Positions 17,969 to 27,631 of a stretch of DNA of 64,000 nucleotides are shown here, in pieces; within the stretch, counting starts at the first letter, position 1, and each line of letters begins with the position of its first letter. A program made the translations under genes and the position numbers. This stretch comes from Pseudophaeobacter sp. EL27. GTDB lineage: Bacteria; Pseudomonadota; Alphaproteobacteria; Rhodobacterales; Rhodobacteraceae. A model generated the notes under the pieces. That model did no database searches. It was not told where the DNA came from and was given only the letters and a program-made list of their open reading frames with translations. The DNA is taken from the NCBI RefSeq assembly GCF_900313025.1, contig NZ_OMPQ01000004.1:1-64000 (forward strand). Direction: 5' to 3'.

Positions 17969-18370
17969 TCAGGCGTCCTTTGTGGTGATCTTGCCCAGGT
18001 TTTCTAGGATTGGACAATCCGGGCGGTGATCGCCGGCGCATTTATCAATCAGGTGGGACAGCGTGACGCGCATCGCCTGAAGGTCCGCGATTTTGGCGTC
18101 GATTGCCTTCAGGTTTTGCTCGGCAACTTTTTTGACGACAGCGCTTGCCCTGGACTTGTCATCATAAAGCTCCAGAAGGATGCGGCAGTCCTCGACCGAA
18201 AACCCCAGCGAACGGGCCCGCCCAATGAACGCCAGTTTGTGCAACTCAGCTTCATCAAAGTCACGATAGCCATTGTCCAAGCGTTTTGGCCTGATGAAGC
18301 CGATTTCCTCATAGTACCGTATAGTTTTTGTCGGCAGGCCTGATCGTCGGGCGACGTCGCCAATATTCAT
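17969..18370 (-). CDS. cueR: CueR-type MerR copper regulator
   Basis: 133 residues. N-terminal winged HTH (MNIGDVARRSGLPTKTIRYY), dimer helix, and a metal-binding loop C111-x7-C119, as in CueR (C112/C120). Ser76 stands at the place of CueR Ser77, which favours monovalent ions. CueR twists promoters with a 19-bp spacer to activate them. Two such promoters occur before copA and copZ (20927-20957 and 21029-21059). It is 15 bp downstream of copA in the same direction, so it is likely cotranscribed. Confidence 0.93.
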   Translation of the reverse strand: MNIGDVARRSGLPTKTIRYYEEIGFIRPKRLDNGYRDFDEAELHKLAFIGRARSLGFSVEDCRILLELYDDKSRASAVVKKVAEQNLKAIDAKIADLQAMRVTLSHLIDKCAGDHRPDCPILENLGKITTKDA

Positions 18371-18385
18371 GATACGTCTCCTTGA

Positions 18386-20896
18386 TTACTGTGCAGGTAC
18401 AGACTTCAAACTGAGCCCGTTATTCTGTGCCTCACTCCGTGGGAGACCCGCTGTCGGGCGGATCCATTTCAGTCGTAGCGCATTGGTCAAGACGAAAACA
18501 CTGGACAGGGCCATCGCCCCAGCGGCCAGAACCGGCGACAACAGCGGGCCGCCAAAGGGATAGAGCACACCAGCAGCAACAGGGATTAGCAACGTGTTAT
18601 AGCCAAAGGCCCAGAACAAATTCTGACGGATGTTGCGCATGGTCCGTTGTGAAATATCAATTGCATTCACTACCCCCAAGAGGTCGCCGGACATCAAAAC
18701 CACATCCGCAGCTTCGATGGCAACGTCGGTCCCGGTTCCAATGGCCACTCCGACATCCGCAGCCGCCAGCGCGGGTGCATCGTTGATCCCATCGCCGACA
18801 AAGGCAAGCTTTCCGCCACCTACGCGGAGACTGTTCAATGTTGCAACTTTGCCCTCTGGCAGAACTTCGGCAACGACATGGTCAATGCCCAGCTCTTCGG
18901 CAATGGCCTCGGCTGTTACCTGATTGTCACCGGTTATCATCGCCACTTTCAGCCCGAGACCATGCAGCGCTTTGATCGCCTGCGGAGTGGTTGGCTTAAT
19001 CGGGTCCGCCACTGCAATAACTGCAGCAAGCTCACCGTTAATCGCTGCAAACAGCGGGGTTTTTCCTTTTGTCGCCAAAACAGAGCTGTGTCCCGCGAAA
19101 GCACCGAGGTCAACCCCTTCCCTGATCATCAGCCGGTCGGCACCAATCAGCACTTCCCGCTCTTCGACCGTAGCTTTGACTCCAAAACCCGTGATCGAGG
19201 TGAACGCCCCGATCTTTGGCAACGAAATCCCACGCTTTTCCGCCGCCGCGACAATTGCCTCGGCTATCGGATGCTCCGAGTTCCGCTCGACTGCAGCCAC
19301 CATTCGCAGAACGTCCTCTTCCTGCATTTCATCGGCAAGGATCAGATCCGTCAGCGCAGGCCGCCCGGCGGTCAATGTACCTGTTTTGTCGAGCGCGATA
19401 ACGCTGCTTTCCTGCAAGATTTGCAAAGCGTCGCCTTTGCGGAACAATACGCCGATTTCGGCAGCCCGGCCTGTTCCGACCATTATCGACGTAGGCGTCG
19501 CCAGCCCCATGGCACAGGGGCAGGCAATGATCAGAACAGCAACACCAGCGACCAAGGCAAGGCTGAGCGCCGGATCTGGACCAAACAAGAACCAGATCGC
19601 CACGGTCAACAGTGCAACCACAATCACAACTGGGACAAACCACTGAGTGATCTTGTCCACCATGCCCTGGATCGGTAGTTTTGCACCCTGGGCTTGCTCA
19701 ACCATCCGAATAATTTGGGACAGCATGGTATCGCTGCCGACCTTTTCTGCGCGAAACGTCAAAGCACCGGTTCCATTAACTGTCGCGCCAACAACCTCGG
19801 CACCCTCAGATTTTTCAACCGGCACTGGCTCTCCAGTGATCATACTCTCATCGACAAAAGAAGCCCCTGACAAAACGACGCCGTCAACGGCGATCTTTTC
19901 ACCCGGTCTGACATGCACGATGTCGCCCGCGACGATATCTTCAATCGGTTGTTCCACCACCTCGCCACCACTCTCAACCCGAGCAGTTTTGGCTTGCAGT
20001 CCGACGAGTTTGCGGATCGCTTCTCCAGTGCGCCCCTTTGCCCTGGCTTCAAGCAGACGACCAAGCAGGATCAGGACTACAATAACCGCGGCGGCCTCGT
20101 AATAGACATTCGCCGTGCCCGCCGGGAGTAGAACCGGAGCGAAGGTTGAAACCAGCGAAAACCCATAGGCGGCAGAAGTCCCCAGTGCCACAAGAGAATT
20201 CATATCCGGTGCGCCCTTAACCAGGGCTGGATACCCTTTGGTGTAAAATTGCAGTCCCGGACCAAACAACACGAACGTGGTCAGCAGAAACTGAAGGTAA
20301 TGACTGGTTTGCATCCCGATGGTAGAGACAATCAGATGATGCATCCCCGGAATAACATGGCTGCCCATTTCGATGATAAAGACGGGCAAGGTCAATACCG
20401 CAGCAAACAGAGTGCGGCGGGACAAAGACCGGATTTCATCGGCTTTTCGGTTTGCCCTGTCAGACACGTCAGCCGATTTAACTTGAGCGGGATATCCCGC
20501 CGCGGTGGCCAGTGCAGCGATTTCCGCCAGAGAAATGGCCCCAGTTGCGAACCGAACAGTGGCCGTTTCAGCAGCAAGGTTTACAGTTGCTGACAAAATT
20601 CCTTCGCCCTGCTCAAGAGCGCGTTCAACCCGCCCCACGCAGGAAGCGCAGGACATCTCTTGCACATCCAGGATCACTTCATCAACAAGCGCAGGATAAC
20701 CTGTATCGCTGAGCACCCCAGCCAGATCTGCAGCGGATACGCTACTGTCATGCGAAATCAGGGCGCTTTCACTTGCCAGGTTCACCGCAGCTTCGGTGAC
20801 ACCTGGCACTGCCTTAAGTGCCCGCTCAACCCGCCCAACACATGAGGCACAACTCATTCCTTCAACGCGGAACTGAACTCTTTGCTCGACTGTCAT
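18386..20896 (-). CDS. copA: Cu(I)-exporting P1B-type ATPase
   Basis: 836 residues. Two N-terminal HMA domains have GMSCASC (C16, C19) and EMSCASC (C83, C86). Eight membrane segments follow. The actuator has TGEP, the transport site [10 protein letters not shown], the phosphorylation site DKTGTLT, then HPIAEA and the hinge GDGINDAP. The protein pumps Cu(I) from cytoplasm to periplasm, where the oxidases and Cus system act on it. It is controlled by a CueR promoter directly upstream and is followed by cueR. Confidence 0.97.
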   Translation of the reverse strand: MTVEQRVQFRVEGMSCASCVGRVERALKAVPGVTEAAVNLASESALISHDSSVSAADLAGVLSDTGYPALVDEVILDVQEMSCASCVGRVERALEQGEGILSATVNLAAETATVRFATGAISLAEIAALATAAGYPAQVKSADVSDRANRKADEIRSLSRRTLFAAVLTLPVFIIEMGSHVIPGMHHLIVSTIGMQTSHYLQFLLTTFVLFGPGLQFYTKGYPALVKGAPDMNSLVALGTSAAYGFSLVSTFAPVLLPAGTANVYYEAAAVIVVLILLGRLLEARAKGRTGEAIRKLVGLQAKTARVESGGEVVEQPIEDIVAGDIVHVRPGEKIAVDGVVLSGASFVDESMITGEPVPVEKSEGAEVVGATVNGTGALTFRAEKVGSDTMLSQIIRMVEQAQGAKLPIQGMVDKITQWFVPVVIVVALLTVAIWFLFGPDPALSLALVAGVAVLIIACPCAMGLATPTSIMVGTGRAAEIGVLFRKGDALQILQESSVIALDKTGTLTAGRPALTDLILADEMQEEDVLRMVAAVERNSEHPIAEAIVAAAEKRGISLPKIGAFTSITGFGVKATVEEREVLIGADRLMIREGVDLGAFAGHSSVLATKGKTPLFAAINGELAAVIAVADPIKPTTPQAIKALHGLGLKVAMITGDNQVTAEAIAEELGIDHVVAEVLPEGKVATLNSLRVGGGKLAFVGDGINDAPALAAADVGVAIGTGTDVAIEAADVVLMSGDLLGVVNAIDISQRTMRNIRQNLFWAFGYNTLLIPVAAGVLYPFGGPLLSPVLAAGAMALSSVFVLTNALRLKWIRPTAGLPRSEAQNNGLSLKSVPAQ

Positions 20897-20926
20897 ATCA
20901 CCACCATCAAAATTTGAGATGTAACT

Positions 20927-20957
20927 AACATGGGGCTTCCAGTCACCGGAAGGTCAA
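20927..20957 (-). promoter_or_regulatory. CueR-dependent promoter of copA
   Basis: On the minus strand: -35 TTGACC, a 19-bp spacer TTCCGGTGACTGGAAGCCC, -10 CATGTT. The spacer carries the inverted repeat CTTCC-N7-GGAAG, the MerR/CueR arrangement. It ends about 30 nt before the copA start. Confidence 0.85.
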
Positions 20958-21028
20958 GGCTTGGCAAAATGTTTTTTTCATTCTCGATGTATGCCAGGTT
21001 GCTTTTCGGCTCGGCGTCGGATCAGCGC

Positions 21029-21059
21029 TTGACCTTCCAGTACGGGAATGCGCTAGCGG
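21029..21059 (+). promoter_or_regulatory. CueR-dependent promoter of copZ
   Basis: -35 TTGACC (21029-21034), a 19-bp spacer with the palindrome TTCCAGTACGGGAA, and -10 TAGCGG (21054-21059). Same layout as the divergent copA promoter about 75 bp away. Confidence 0.8.
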
Positions 21060-21088
21060 AAACCACAAGAACTAAACGGAGAAAACGC

Positions 21089-21289
21089 ATGTCTATTTTT
21101 GCCGTCCCGGATATGAGCTGTGGCCACTGCAGATCCGCTATCGAGAAAGCCATCAATGCAGTCGATGCCAAGGCGACAATCCAGTTTGATATGGAGGCCC
21201 GCAGAATCGAGGTAACCAGCGCGGTGGCAAATGCAGATCTGTCTGCGCTGCTAGAAAAAGAAGGCTACCCCAATACCTTGGTTGCCTGA
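21089..21289 (+). CDS. copZ: CopZ-like copper chaperone
   Basis: 66 residues, a single HMA domain with DMSCGHCRSAIEKAI near the N-terminus; CGHC is the Cu(I) site. It should hand copper to CopA or CueR in the cytoplasm. ATG 21089 follows ACGGAG. It is transcribed divergently from copA from its own CueR promoter. Confidence 0.92.
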   Translation: MSIFAVPDMSCGHCRSAIEKAINAVDAKATIQFDMEARRIEVTSAVANADLSALLEKEGYPNTLVA

Positions 21290-21387
21290 CCTCCCTTTGC
21301 TCACAGCCTTAGATTATCGCAGTTGTTTGCCACTCCTGTTGGCAAATAGAGGTGTCAGCATCGACGCAAAATGCCAGGCCACAAGCG

Positions 21388-22029
21388 ATGGAACGATATT
21401 TTTCTCCTTATCTGCCCGCGCTGGAATTTGCCCGCAACACGCTGATTGTAAGCCTGTTGGGGTTGGTTCCACTGCTGGGGCTGTTTGTGGCTTTGACACC
21501 CGGGTTCGCTTCCCATCTGGCAAAGGGCGGGCCTGCCTTGGCGATGTTCTTGCGCCAGGTTTTGACAAACGGCCTGCCCGTGGTCTTCCTGGTCAACTTT
21601 GTCGGGTTCTTTACCTTTGCAACGGTCACAGCAAAACCAAGTCGGTTCCGAATGAGCAGATGCGCTATTTTGCTGGACCTCCCGTTGCGCGTGGCCTTGT
21701 TCTTTGCCCTGCACGTGGTGATCTATGTTTTGTCGGCTGATTTCTTCGGTTCTTTTGGCGGCAGCAAGTCAACAGCCTTGCGGGTCGTCGCCCCGACACT
21801 CGCGCGGTCAGCACTGTTTGAAAACATCTCAGGCACCTACCTCTATGCAGTGGTGCTGGCCTCATTGCCTGTGTATGCTTCCGCTTTTAGAAATGCGGAC
21901 TCTTGTGGGTTTGCGACCCAGAGCCTTCCAAGAGGCTTTGCCCCATGGTTGTCAGCCCTTATCGCTTGCAGTGCCTTCGTGATTATTTTGACCGCTCTTG
22001 CGCAGCTTATCATAAGGCTACAGGGGTAG
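21388..22029 (+). CDS. Integral membrane protein, unknown
   Basis: 213 residues from ATG 21388 (MERYFSPYLPALE); a GTG at 21352 would add 12. About five membrane segments are visible (LIVSLLGLVPLLGLFVALT, VVFLVNFVGFFTFATV, ALFFALHVVIYVLS, YLYAVVLASLPVYA, and a final one). There are no clear metal-binding motifs. It follows copZ by about 100 bp and could belong to the CueR regulon. The family is not recognised. Confidence 0.65.
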   Translation: MERYFSPYLPALEFARNTLIVSLLGLVPLLGLFVALTPGFASHLAKGGPALAMFLRQVLTNGLPVVFLVNFVGFFTFATVTAKPSRFRMSRCAILLDLPLRVALFFALHVVIYVLSADFFGSFGGSKSTALRVVAPTLARSALFENISGTYLYAVVLASLPVYASAFRNADSCGFATQSLPRGFAPWLSALIACSAFVIILTALAQLIIRLQG

Positions 22030-22055
22030 CAGCGATTGTGGCAGAGGTACCCCGC

Positions 22056-22562
22056 TTAGTTCCCGGCTCTTTCTGTTGTAGTCGCACCTTCAGTGCGTTG
22101 TCGCTGTATCTCACGTATCTTCTCAGGCCAGCTGGACTTAATGAAAGATAAGATGTCGCGAATTTCACGGTCACTCAGCTGATCCGCAAACCCGGGCATG
22201 CCGCTTTGGAACCCACTTACGCCTGCAGCCTCCAAGGCCACCTGGCCTCCGAGCTTAGTATAGTTGAACAACAAGTCGTCTCCATGATGCCAAGTATGGC
22301 CATTTTCATCATGCGGCGGCGCTGGCAGCGTGCCATCCTCCTTGGGCGTATGCCAATTCACCTCTCCTTCTAACTCCTCCCCATGACAGGAGGCGCAGTA
22401 TTCTAGGTAAAGGGCCGCGCCCTTAGCCACATCAGTTCCGACTGGTTCTTCAAATGTTACAGAGCCACCCGAGTGAGAGAAGTAGCTGATTGCAAAACTT
22501 GCAATTCCCACCCCCGGGAGGATGAACCAGAAATGAATGCCTTTCCTCCAGCCACTCCTCAT
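22056..22562 (-). CDS. Membrane-anchored c-type cytochrome
   Basis: 168 residues from ATG 22562, which follows GGGAG. One N-terminal membrane helix (FWFILPGVGIASFAISYF) serves as anchor or signal. The heme motif is CASCH and the likely distal ligand is Met in GMPGF. The fold is a class I cytochrome c. It is the last gene of a minus-strand run with thioredoxin, oxidase and further cytochromes, and could accept electrons from the oxidase pathway. Confidence 0.85.
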   Translation of the reverse strand: MRSGWRKGIHFWFILPGVGIASFAISYFSHSGGSVTFEEPVGTDVAKGAALYLEYCASCHGEELEGEVNWHTPKEDGTLPAPPHDENGHTWHHGDDLLFNYTKLGGQVALEAAGVSGFQSGMPGFADQLSDREIRDILSFIKSSWPEKIREIQRQRTEGATTTERAGN

Positions 22563-22614
22563 GACAACTCCCACTGAGGAGCTTTTGCAAGTTCCCAGTT
22601 CCCGCTCCTCAACG

Positions 22615-23343
22615 TCATTCCTGGGCGCGTACGGATTCGACCATTTCCATCAACTGCGGCTGCTGAACGAGGCCCGGTGCGAGTTCGTTTCCGATAACGA
22701 AGGACGGGGTACCGTTAAAACCCAAGGCCTGAGCAAGCTCCGCAGAATTCCTGATGTGTTCATCTATCTCGCTGCCTTCCATATCGCTACGTAGCTGTTC
22801 GACATCGAGACCAATCTCAGACGCAACACGCAATACACTTGCTTCATCAGCACGACCATTCATCGCCATAAGGGCCCAGTGAAATTCATCATATTTGCCC
22901 TGTTTGCGTGCAGCCAAGGCCGCCCTGGCTGCAAAAACTGAACCCTCTCCGAGAATGGGCCATTCACGATAGACTAGGCGAACATTGGGATCAGCCTCCA
23001 ACAGGCCCTGCACAGGCTCCATCGCCCGACGGCAATACGGGCAGTTGTAGTCAAAGAACTCGACCACTGTAACGTCGCCCTCAGGGTTGCCCAACACCGG
23101 AGCGTTTGCATCATCCTCTAACCGGTCACGGATCGCGGACAAAATATCCGCAAGCGCGTTGTTCTCAGCCTCCGCCTGTTTTCTTTCCAAAATAGCAACG
23201 GCTTCCATCACGATCTCCGGATTGGCCCGGATCGTCTCAAGAACAAGCTCCCTGATCCGACCTTCATCCAGACCGTCAGCCAGCGCAGTGATAGGCAGAG
23301 CCAAACTCATCGAGATTGCCAAAACTCCTTGCTTCCAGTTCAT
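22615..23343 (-). CDS. DsbA/ScsC-like periplasmic thiol-disulfide protein
   Basis: 242 residues from ATG 23343. Signal peptide (VLAISMSLALPITALA), an N-terminal helical stretch like the ScsC oligomerisation arm (residues 25-75), then a DsbA fold with CPYC active site in FFDYNCPYCRRAM and the cis-Pro in GTPSF. It may keep cysteines of copper proteins or cytochromes in the right state under copper stress, as ScsC does. It lies 24 bp after the multicopper oxidase gene. Confidence 0.88.
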   Translation of the reverse strand: MNWKQGVLAISMSLALPITALADGLDEGRIRELVLETIRANPEIVMEAVAILERKQAEAENNALADILSAIRDRLEDDANAPVLGNPEGDVTVVEFFDYNCPYCRRAMEPVQGLLEADPNVRLVYREWPILGEGSVFAARAALAARKQGKYDEFHWALMAMNGRADEASVLRVASEIGLDVEQLRSDMEGSEIDEHIRNSAELAQALGFNGTPSFVIGNELAPGLVQQPQLMEMVESVRAQE

Positions 23344-23367
23344 CTCAAAACCCCTCCCCAAAATTAA

Positions 23368-24762
23368 TCATGTTACATTTATCCAGGTCGCCATGCCCGA
23401 TGCGGCATGTCCCAGCATGTGGCAGTGGAAAATCCACTTGCCGGAGTTCCTTGCGACAAAGGCAATCTCACGCGTCTCATCAGGGAATACCAGCAACGTA
23501 TCCCTGAGCGGTCCCAATTCGCCAGTTTCCAGAACTTCACGCACATGCATGCCGTGCAGATGCATCGCATGCGGAAAAGCGGTGTCGTTCCGAATTGTTA
23601 CCCGGGCGGTTTCCCCTTCGGATAGATCCGCTAAGGGCCTTTGCGTCAGACCGACAACTCCATTGAAAGCCCAGAACTGGTTGGCATTCACCAATGCCTG
23701 GAACCCCATTTCCCTGTCATTGAACTGCGCCTTTTGTAGTCCGCCCATGGCGCCGCCTTCCATATGCAAACCAAACCTGCGAGCGGTATTCAGGCCAGGG
23801 ACATCCATATCCGGATTCAGGGGCAACGCTGGTGGAGGATCACGGCGTACCCGCGAGGCTGCTTGGGTTCCGACGGGGAATGCCGCTTGGGAATATCCTT
23901 CGCCGTCTTCCACGCGTACCAGATGAGCGGTCTCTCCGGGTTCCGAAATAACATCCACAAACAGGTCAACCCTTTGTCCCGGAGCAAGAAGGAATGGCCC
24001 ACCGACCCTCTGCGGCGTTTCCAGAGGCATACCATCAAAGGCCATGACCCAGCCCTCCAGCCCAACAAGGCTCAGCTGAAAGATCCGGGCATTGGCAGCG
24101 TTTATCAGGCGCAGGCGCAGCCGTTCATTTTGCCGAACAGAAATGTCTGTGGCTGCTGTCCCATTGGTGGCTACATAGTTGCCGCGCCGCCCAGCGTGGC
24201 TCCGGTCATGGCGGGATTCGTAGTCCGGATCCAGTTGCGCGGTTTCAGGGTCGAGCATCCAGTCATCCAGGATCAGGATTTCATCCCGATCAACTGCCAC
24301 TGGTTCTGCCTCATCTACGATCAATGCTCCATAAAGTCCGCGTGCAACTTGCTCGAATGATTTGTTATGGGCGTGATACCAATAGGTCCCAGCATCCCGG
24401 GCGACGAAATCATAGTCGAACGTGCCCCCTGGCGGCACAGCATCCTGAGTCAAGCCGGCAACACCATCCATGGCATTGTCGAGACGCAGGCCGTGCCAGT
24501 GGACCGAACTGGGTTGCGGCAACTCGTTGACAAAACGTCGGACAACCCGCTGACCCTGACGCACCCGGATCAACGTGCCGGGCAGCTTACCATCATATCC
24601 CCAAATACGCGTCTGGGGATATTCGGGCGGTGCAAGCAGAATGCTTGCGGGTTTCGCTATCAGTTGTACCGGATCAGTCGCCGCAGTCACAACGGAAGGC
24701 ATCAAGCCCCCAACTGCCAAGCCGGCTCCCATACGCAGAAGGTCCCGTCTGATATGTGCCAT
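23368..24762 (-). CDS. Second multicopper oxidase, CueO/laccase type, Tat-exported
   Basis: 464 residues from ATG 24762 (AAGGAG six bases upstream). RRDLLRMGAG is the Tat motif. Copper ligands: HWHG, HAHN, HAMHLHGMH and HCHMLGHAASGM. It is shorter than the PcoA-type oxidase and has no Met/His-rich repeats. It may oxidise Cu(I). Its place among four cytochrome c genes suggests that electrons may be passed on to them, which is inference. Confidence 0.92.
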   Translation of the reverse strand: MAHIRRDLLRMGAGLAVGGLMPSVVTAATDPVQLIAKPASILLAPPEYPQTRIWGYDGKLPGTLIRVRQGQRVVRRFVNELPQPSSVHWHGLRLDNAMDGVAGLTQDAVPPGGTFDYDFVARDAGTYWYHAHNKSFEQVARGLYGALIVDEAEPVAVDRDEILILDDWMLDPETAQLDPDYESRHDRSHAGRRGNYVATNGTAATDISVRQNERLRLRLINAANARIFQLSLVGLEGWVMAFDGMPLETPQRVGGPFLLAPGQRVDLFVDVISEPGETAHLVRVEDGEGYSQAAFPVGTQAASRVRRDPPPALPLNPDMDVPGLNTARRFGLHMEGGAMGGLQKAQFNDREMGFQALVNANQFWAFNGVVGLTQRPLADLSEGETARVTIRNDTAFPHAMHLHGMHVREVLETGELGPLRDTLLVFPDETREIAFVARNSGKWIFHCHMLGHAASGMATWINVT

Positions 24763-24818
24763 TCCCACTCCTTTTCAGTTGGCGGAAGACGATCTCGTCT
24801 TCCGCCCCTGTTGTGACA

Positions 24819-25721
24819 TTAGCCGCCATCATGATCATCCATGAGGTAGGTAGCGATTGCAGTACGGTCGGCATCGGTCAGGAACCCGGTTCCGTAGCTG
24901 ACCACTTCTCCCATGCCGCCACCAAAGACATCCCCATCCGGCATGATCCCGGACCGCATTGCGTAGGCCAAAGACTCCACTGTCCAGCCGCGCTCACGCA
25001 ATGTGACAACGTCGATAGCCGGTGCCTTGTCGCCACCGGGCAGATTGGCGTTTCCCAGGAAATGTTCGGTATCGCTTTTCCGGGCACCAGCAAGGTTGCG
25101 TCCGGTATGACAGGCTGCGCAATGGGCTGCTCCCTCGACCAGCTGCCGACCACGGTTCCAAACTGCGTCTTTTTCCGCCACAGGATCGGTACGTGGCGGT
25201 TCGAGAAAGGCTGCCCGCCAGAGTTTCATCCCCCAGCGCTGATCGAAGGGAAACATCATCTCCGGTGGACGTGACGGCGTATCATTGGCGGGAACCGTCT
25301 GGAACGCAGCCCAAAGATCCACAATCTCCTGGTCCGTGAAGTTGATGTAAAACGGATAGGGGAAAGCCGGATAATACGGGCTACCTTCCGGCGAAACCCC
25401 TTGCCTGACTGCGACCGCAAAGTCTTCGACCGTCCAGTCACCGATCCCTTCTTTAGGATCCGTGGTCAAGTTAGGAGAATAGAGCGCACCAAAAGGTGTC
25501 TCCAGTTCGACCCCGCCGGCCAGCGGGACTCCCCCTTGTTTGAAGTCCGAGTGGCAGGCAATGCAGCCGCTCGCGCGCGCCAAGTAAGCACCGCGGTCCA
25601 CGTCGCCCTCCAGTTCACTCAATTGAGGTGGGGGAAGCCCGATTGGCCAGGCAATAACCGCACCAAGACTGGCTGCGGAAGCGATTGCGGCTCCCACCCC
25701 AAGTCTAAACAAGCTCATCAT
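24819..25721 (-). CDS. Diheme cytochrome c
   Basis: 300 residues with an N-terminal signal or anchor. Two heme sites, CIACH (about residue 53) and CAACH (about residue 200), in two cytochrome c domains similar to the cytochrome subunit of membrane alcohol/aldehyde dehydrogenases. No dehydrogenase is nearby; the neighbour is the multicopper oxidase, so it may be its redox partner. It is 13 bp after the next gene on the same strand. Confidence 0.88.
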   Translation of the reverse strand: MMSLFRLGVGAAIASAASLGAVIAWPIGLPPPQLSELEGDVDRGAYLARASGCIACHSDFKQGGVPLAGGVELETPFGALYSPNLTTDPKEGIGDWTVEDFAVAVRQGVSPEGSPYYPAFPYPFYINFTDQEIVDLWAAFQTVPANDTPSRPPEMMFPFDQRWGMKLWRAAFLEPPRTDPVAEKDAVWNRGRQLVEGAAHCAACHTGRNLAGARKSDTEHFLGNANLPGGDKAPAIDVVTLRERGWTVESLAYAMRSGIMPDGDVFGGGMGEVVSYGTGFLTDADRTAIATYLMDDHDGG

Positions 25722-25734
25722 GATGCTTCACCTA

Positions 25735-26307
25735 TCACTTTTCAACCCGATACCGGGTATGACAGGCTGAACAGGTCTGACCGAGCATCATGAAGACGCC
25801 ATCTGCAGGCATGCTGGCAAGCGCCGCAGGATCCGGTGTTTCTGACATTTCTCCCTGCAACATCATGCCGCCCTGGTTCCCCATCATGCCACCCTGCATC
25901 ATCGAGCCCATGTGCCCTTGGTCGGCAGGCATCAACCCGTTCTCCGCAGCTTGCGCCAACCCCTCTGAGTAAAGGCTCATCTGCGCAGCAAGGCTCTGGA
26001 AATCGGACCAGTTTTTCCAAATTTCAGCCCGAGCTTCTGTCGGCTTATCAAGGCTTCCTTCCGGAAACAGCTCAGTAAGGGCGGCACCGCCATGTGCACC
26101 GATAACTTTGGCTTGTTGCTCCACAACCTCAGCGTCATAGGGCGCCTTTCCCTGCATCATGGGGGTCAATACTTTCATCGCGCCTCTAATCGCACCCATG
26201 GCGTCCATACGCTGTTTGACCACCCCGGTTGCGCCACCGTGTGCAAGTGCTGTAGCTGCGACCATAGATGCCACCGTGGCACCAGCGAGAATTTTGCGAG
26301 TTTTCAT
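25735..26307 (-). CDS. Cytochrome c'-like protein with Met/Gly-rich insert
   Basis: 190 residues with signal peptide ending ATALA. The four-helix cytochrome c' pattern has the heme motif CSACH near the C-terminus (CSACHTRYRVEK). A Met/Gly-rich insert (MGSMMQGGMMGNQGGMM) between helices 3 and 4 is unusual for the family and looks like an added Cu(I)-binding loop. The gene is the first of a run 25735-22056 or follows the small gene at 26361. Confidence 0.88.
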   Translation of the reverse strand: MKTRKILAGATVASMVAATALAHGGATGVVKQRMDAMGAIRGAMKVLTPMMQGKAPYDAEVVEQQAKVIGAHGGAALTELFPEGSLDKPTEARAEIWKNWSDFQSLAAQMSLYSEGLAQAAENGLMPADQGHMGSMMQGGMMGNQGGMMLQGEMSETPDPAALASMPADGVFMMLGQTCSACHTRYRVEK

Positions 26308-26360
26308 TTTCTTATCCTGTATGACTTGGAAACATGCGCCATTGTGGCGCTTTGTGTGGG

Positions 26361-26699
26361 TCAGAACAGGATGCGGGGAGGCGGTGGATCAAGCTCCGCT
26401 ACTGGCAAATCAGAAAGCGGGTTCAACGATACCGAAACCCGTGTCGCTCTTTCAGTCAGCGTAGGCGGGACAGGAGGCACGACCATCACGGCAAGCCCGC
26501 TGCAAAAAGTGCCCCCATGACAATGGCCCGGGTGTCCTTCGTCCGCGTGGGTAGGGTCTTCAAGATACGTCGCACCTACAGAAACTGATCGGTCATGACC
26601 AACGTGAGCAGACGCACTGTTGGGAAGCAGGCTTAGCACCGCTCCAACGAACAGACACAACACTACGCTTGCCCAGGCGATCTGCCGCTTCAGTATCAT
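26361..26699 (-). CDS. Small exported His/Cys protein
   Basis: 112 residues. A signal peptide or anchor (WASVVLCLFVGAVLSLLPNSASA) precedes a His-rich part (HVGHDRS, HADEGHPGHCHGGTFC), then a Val/Pro-rich tail. It resembles small CopL-type or DUF2946-like periplasmic proteins. The His/Cys cluster suggests metal binding. It lies 53 bp before the cytochrome c' gene on the same strand. Confidence 0.65.
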   Translation of the reverse strand: MILKRQIAWASVVLCLFVGAVLSLLPNSASAHVGHDRSVSVGATYLEDPTHADEGHPGHCHGGTFCSGLAVMVVPPVPPTLTERATRVSVSLNPLSDLPVAELDPPPPRILF

Positions 26700-26816
26700 G
26701 AAACAGAATGCTCCAATTTTTCGTGCAACGTCTCGCTACGAGAAACGATGCCTCCTGCATCAAATTCAGTCAATCTTCGATCCAACGGGTTACTAGCCAC
26801 AGGCGATCTCACCTCC

Positions 26817-27281
26817 TCAATTGACCCCGTTTTCGCGCTGCAACTCGCGGACGTAGGCAACAATTGCGCGGACATCTCCTTTGGTCAGCCCATCAACTGG
26901 GGGCATATTTCCGAAACGCCAATGATGTGCGCGTACCCCGTTCTGAACGGCCAATTGAAACGCAATGTCACCATGGTGAGACGGCTCATAGATCTTGTGA
27001 ACCAATGGCGGCGCAAGCCCCTGCTTTCCTGCTGCATTGACACCATGGCAATCCGAGCATTTCGCATCAAAGGCCTGCTTTCCAACTTGTGCCATGGATG
27101 AAAGCTCAAACGGCACCATCACTTTGGCTATTGGATCTCCTTCCGACAACTGACTGGTATCTGGCGGTGTCATCGAATGACCTTGCTGTGGACCTGCAAC
27201 CTGTAAAAATTGCCACCCAGCAACAACCAATCCTCCGGCAAAAACGCCACCTACGACCATTCCCCAAATGTTCACGGCCAT
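26817..27281 (-). CDS. Membrane-anchored cytochrome c
   Basis: 154 residues. One N-terminal helix (VVGGVFAGGLVVAGWQFL), a heme site CSDCH and the axial Met likely in GNMPPV. It is class I-like. It is separated by 117 bp from the minus-strand run and preceded by a strong palindrome at 27313-27331. With the other cytochromes it makes four c-type cytochromes in 5.2 kb. Confidence 0.85.
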   Translation of the reverse strand: MAVNIWGMVVGGVFAGGLVVAGWQFLQVAGPQQGHSMTPPDTSQLSEGDPIAKVMVPFELSSMAQVGKQAFDAKCSDCHGVNAAGKQGLAPPLVHKIYEPSHHGDIAFQLAVQNGVRAHHWRFGNMPPVDGLTKGDVRAIVAYVRELQRENGVN

Positions 27282-27312
27282 TCTCCTTGCCTTGCTTTCT
27301 TGCCTGTCCTGA

Positions 27313-27331
27313 TCAGGTCAATTTGACCTGA
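27313..27331. promoter_or_regulatory. Palindromic operator candidate
   Basis: TCAGGTCAATTTGACCTGA is a perfect 9-bp inverted repeat around one base, 31 bp upstream of the cytochrome c start at 27281. A dimeric repressor or activator is the likely binder; which one is unknown. Confidence 0.6.
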
Positions 27332-27631
27332 GTGCCAACCGAAACCCGGTCGAATATTTCTTCGATATGTTCATTTTAGAGGTCGATACAGACATGCATC
27401 AGAAAAGAAGAACTGTTCTGCATAACTGGTGCCAATTGTTCCCCCCGCAGATTTACAGGCAATGCCAAAATCCGCACTGCGCCAGCGATCACAGAACACC
27501 TAGCTTAGCTTTTTGCTTTCAGAAAACCCTACTTGATCTTCCTCACCCGCTATTGCTTCCCACAGGGCCATCTACCCACTTCTCTAACAAAAGTTACAAA
27601 CACTTCAAACAGCTGCTGGCCGGTTGATTTG

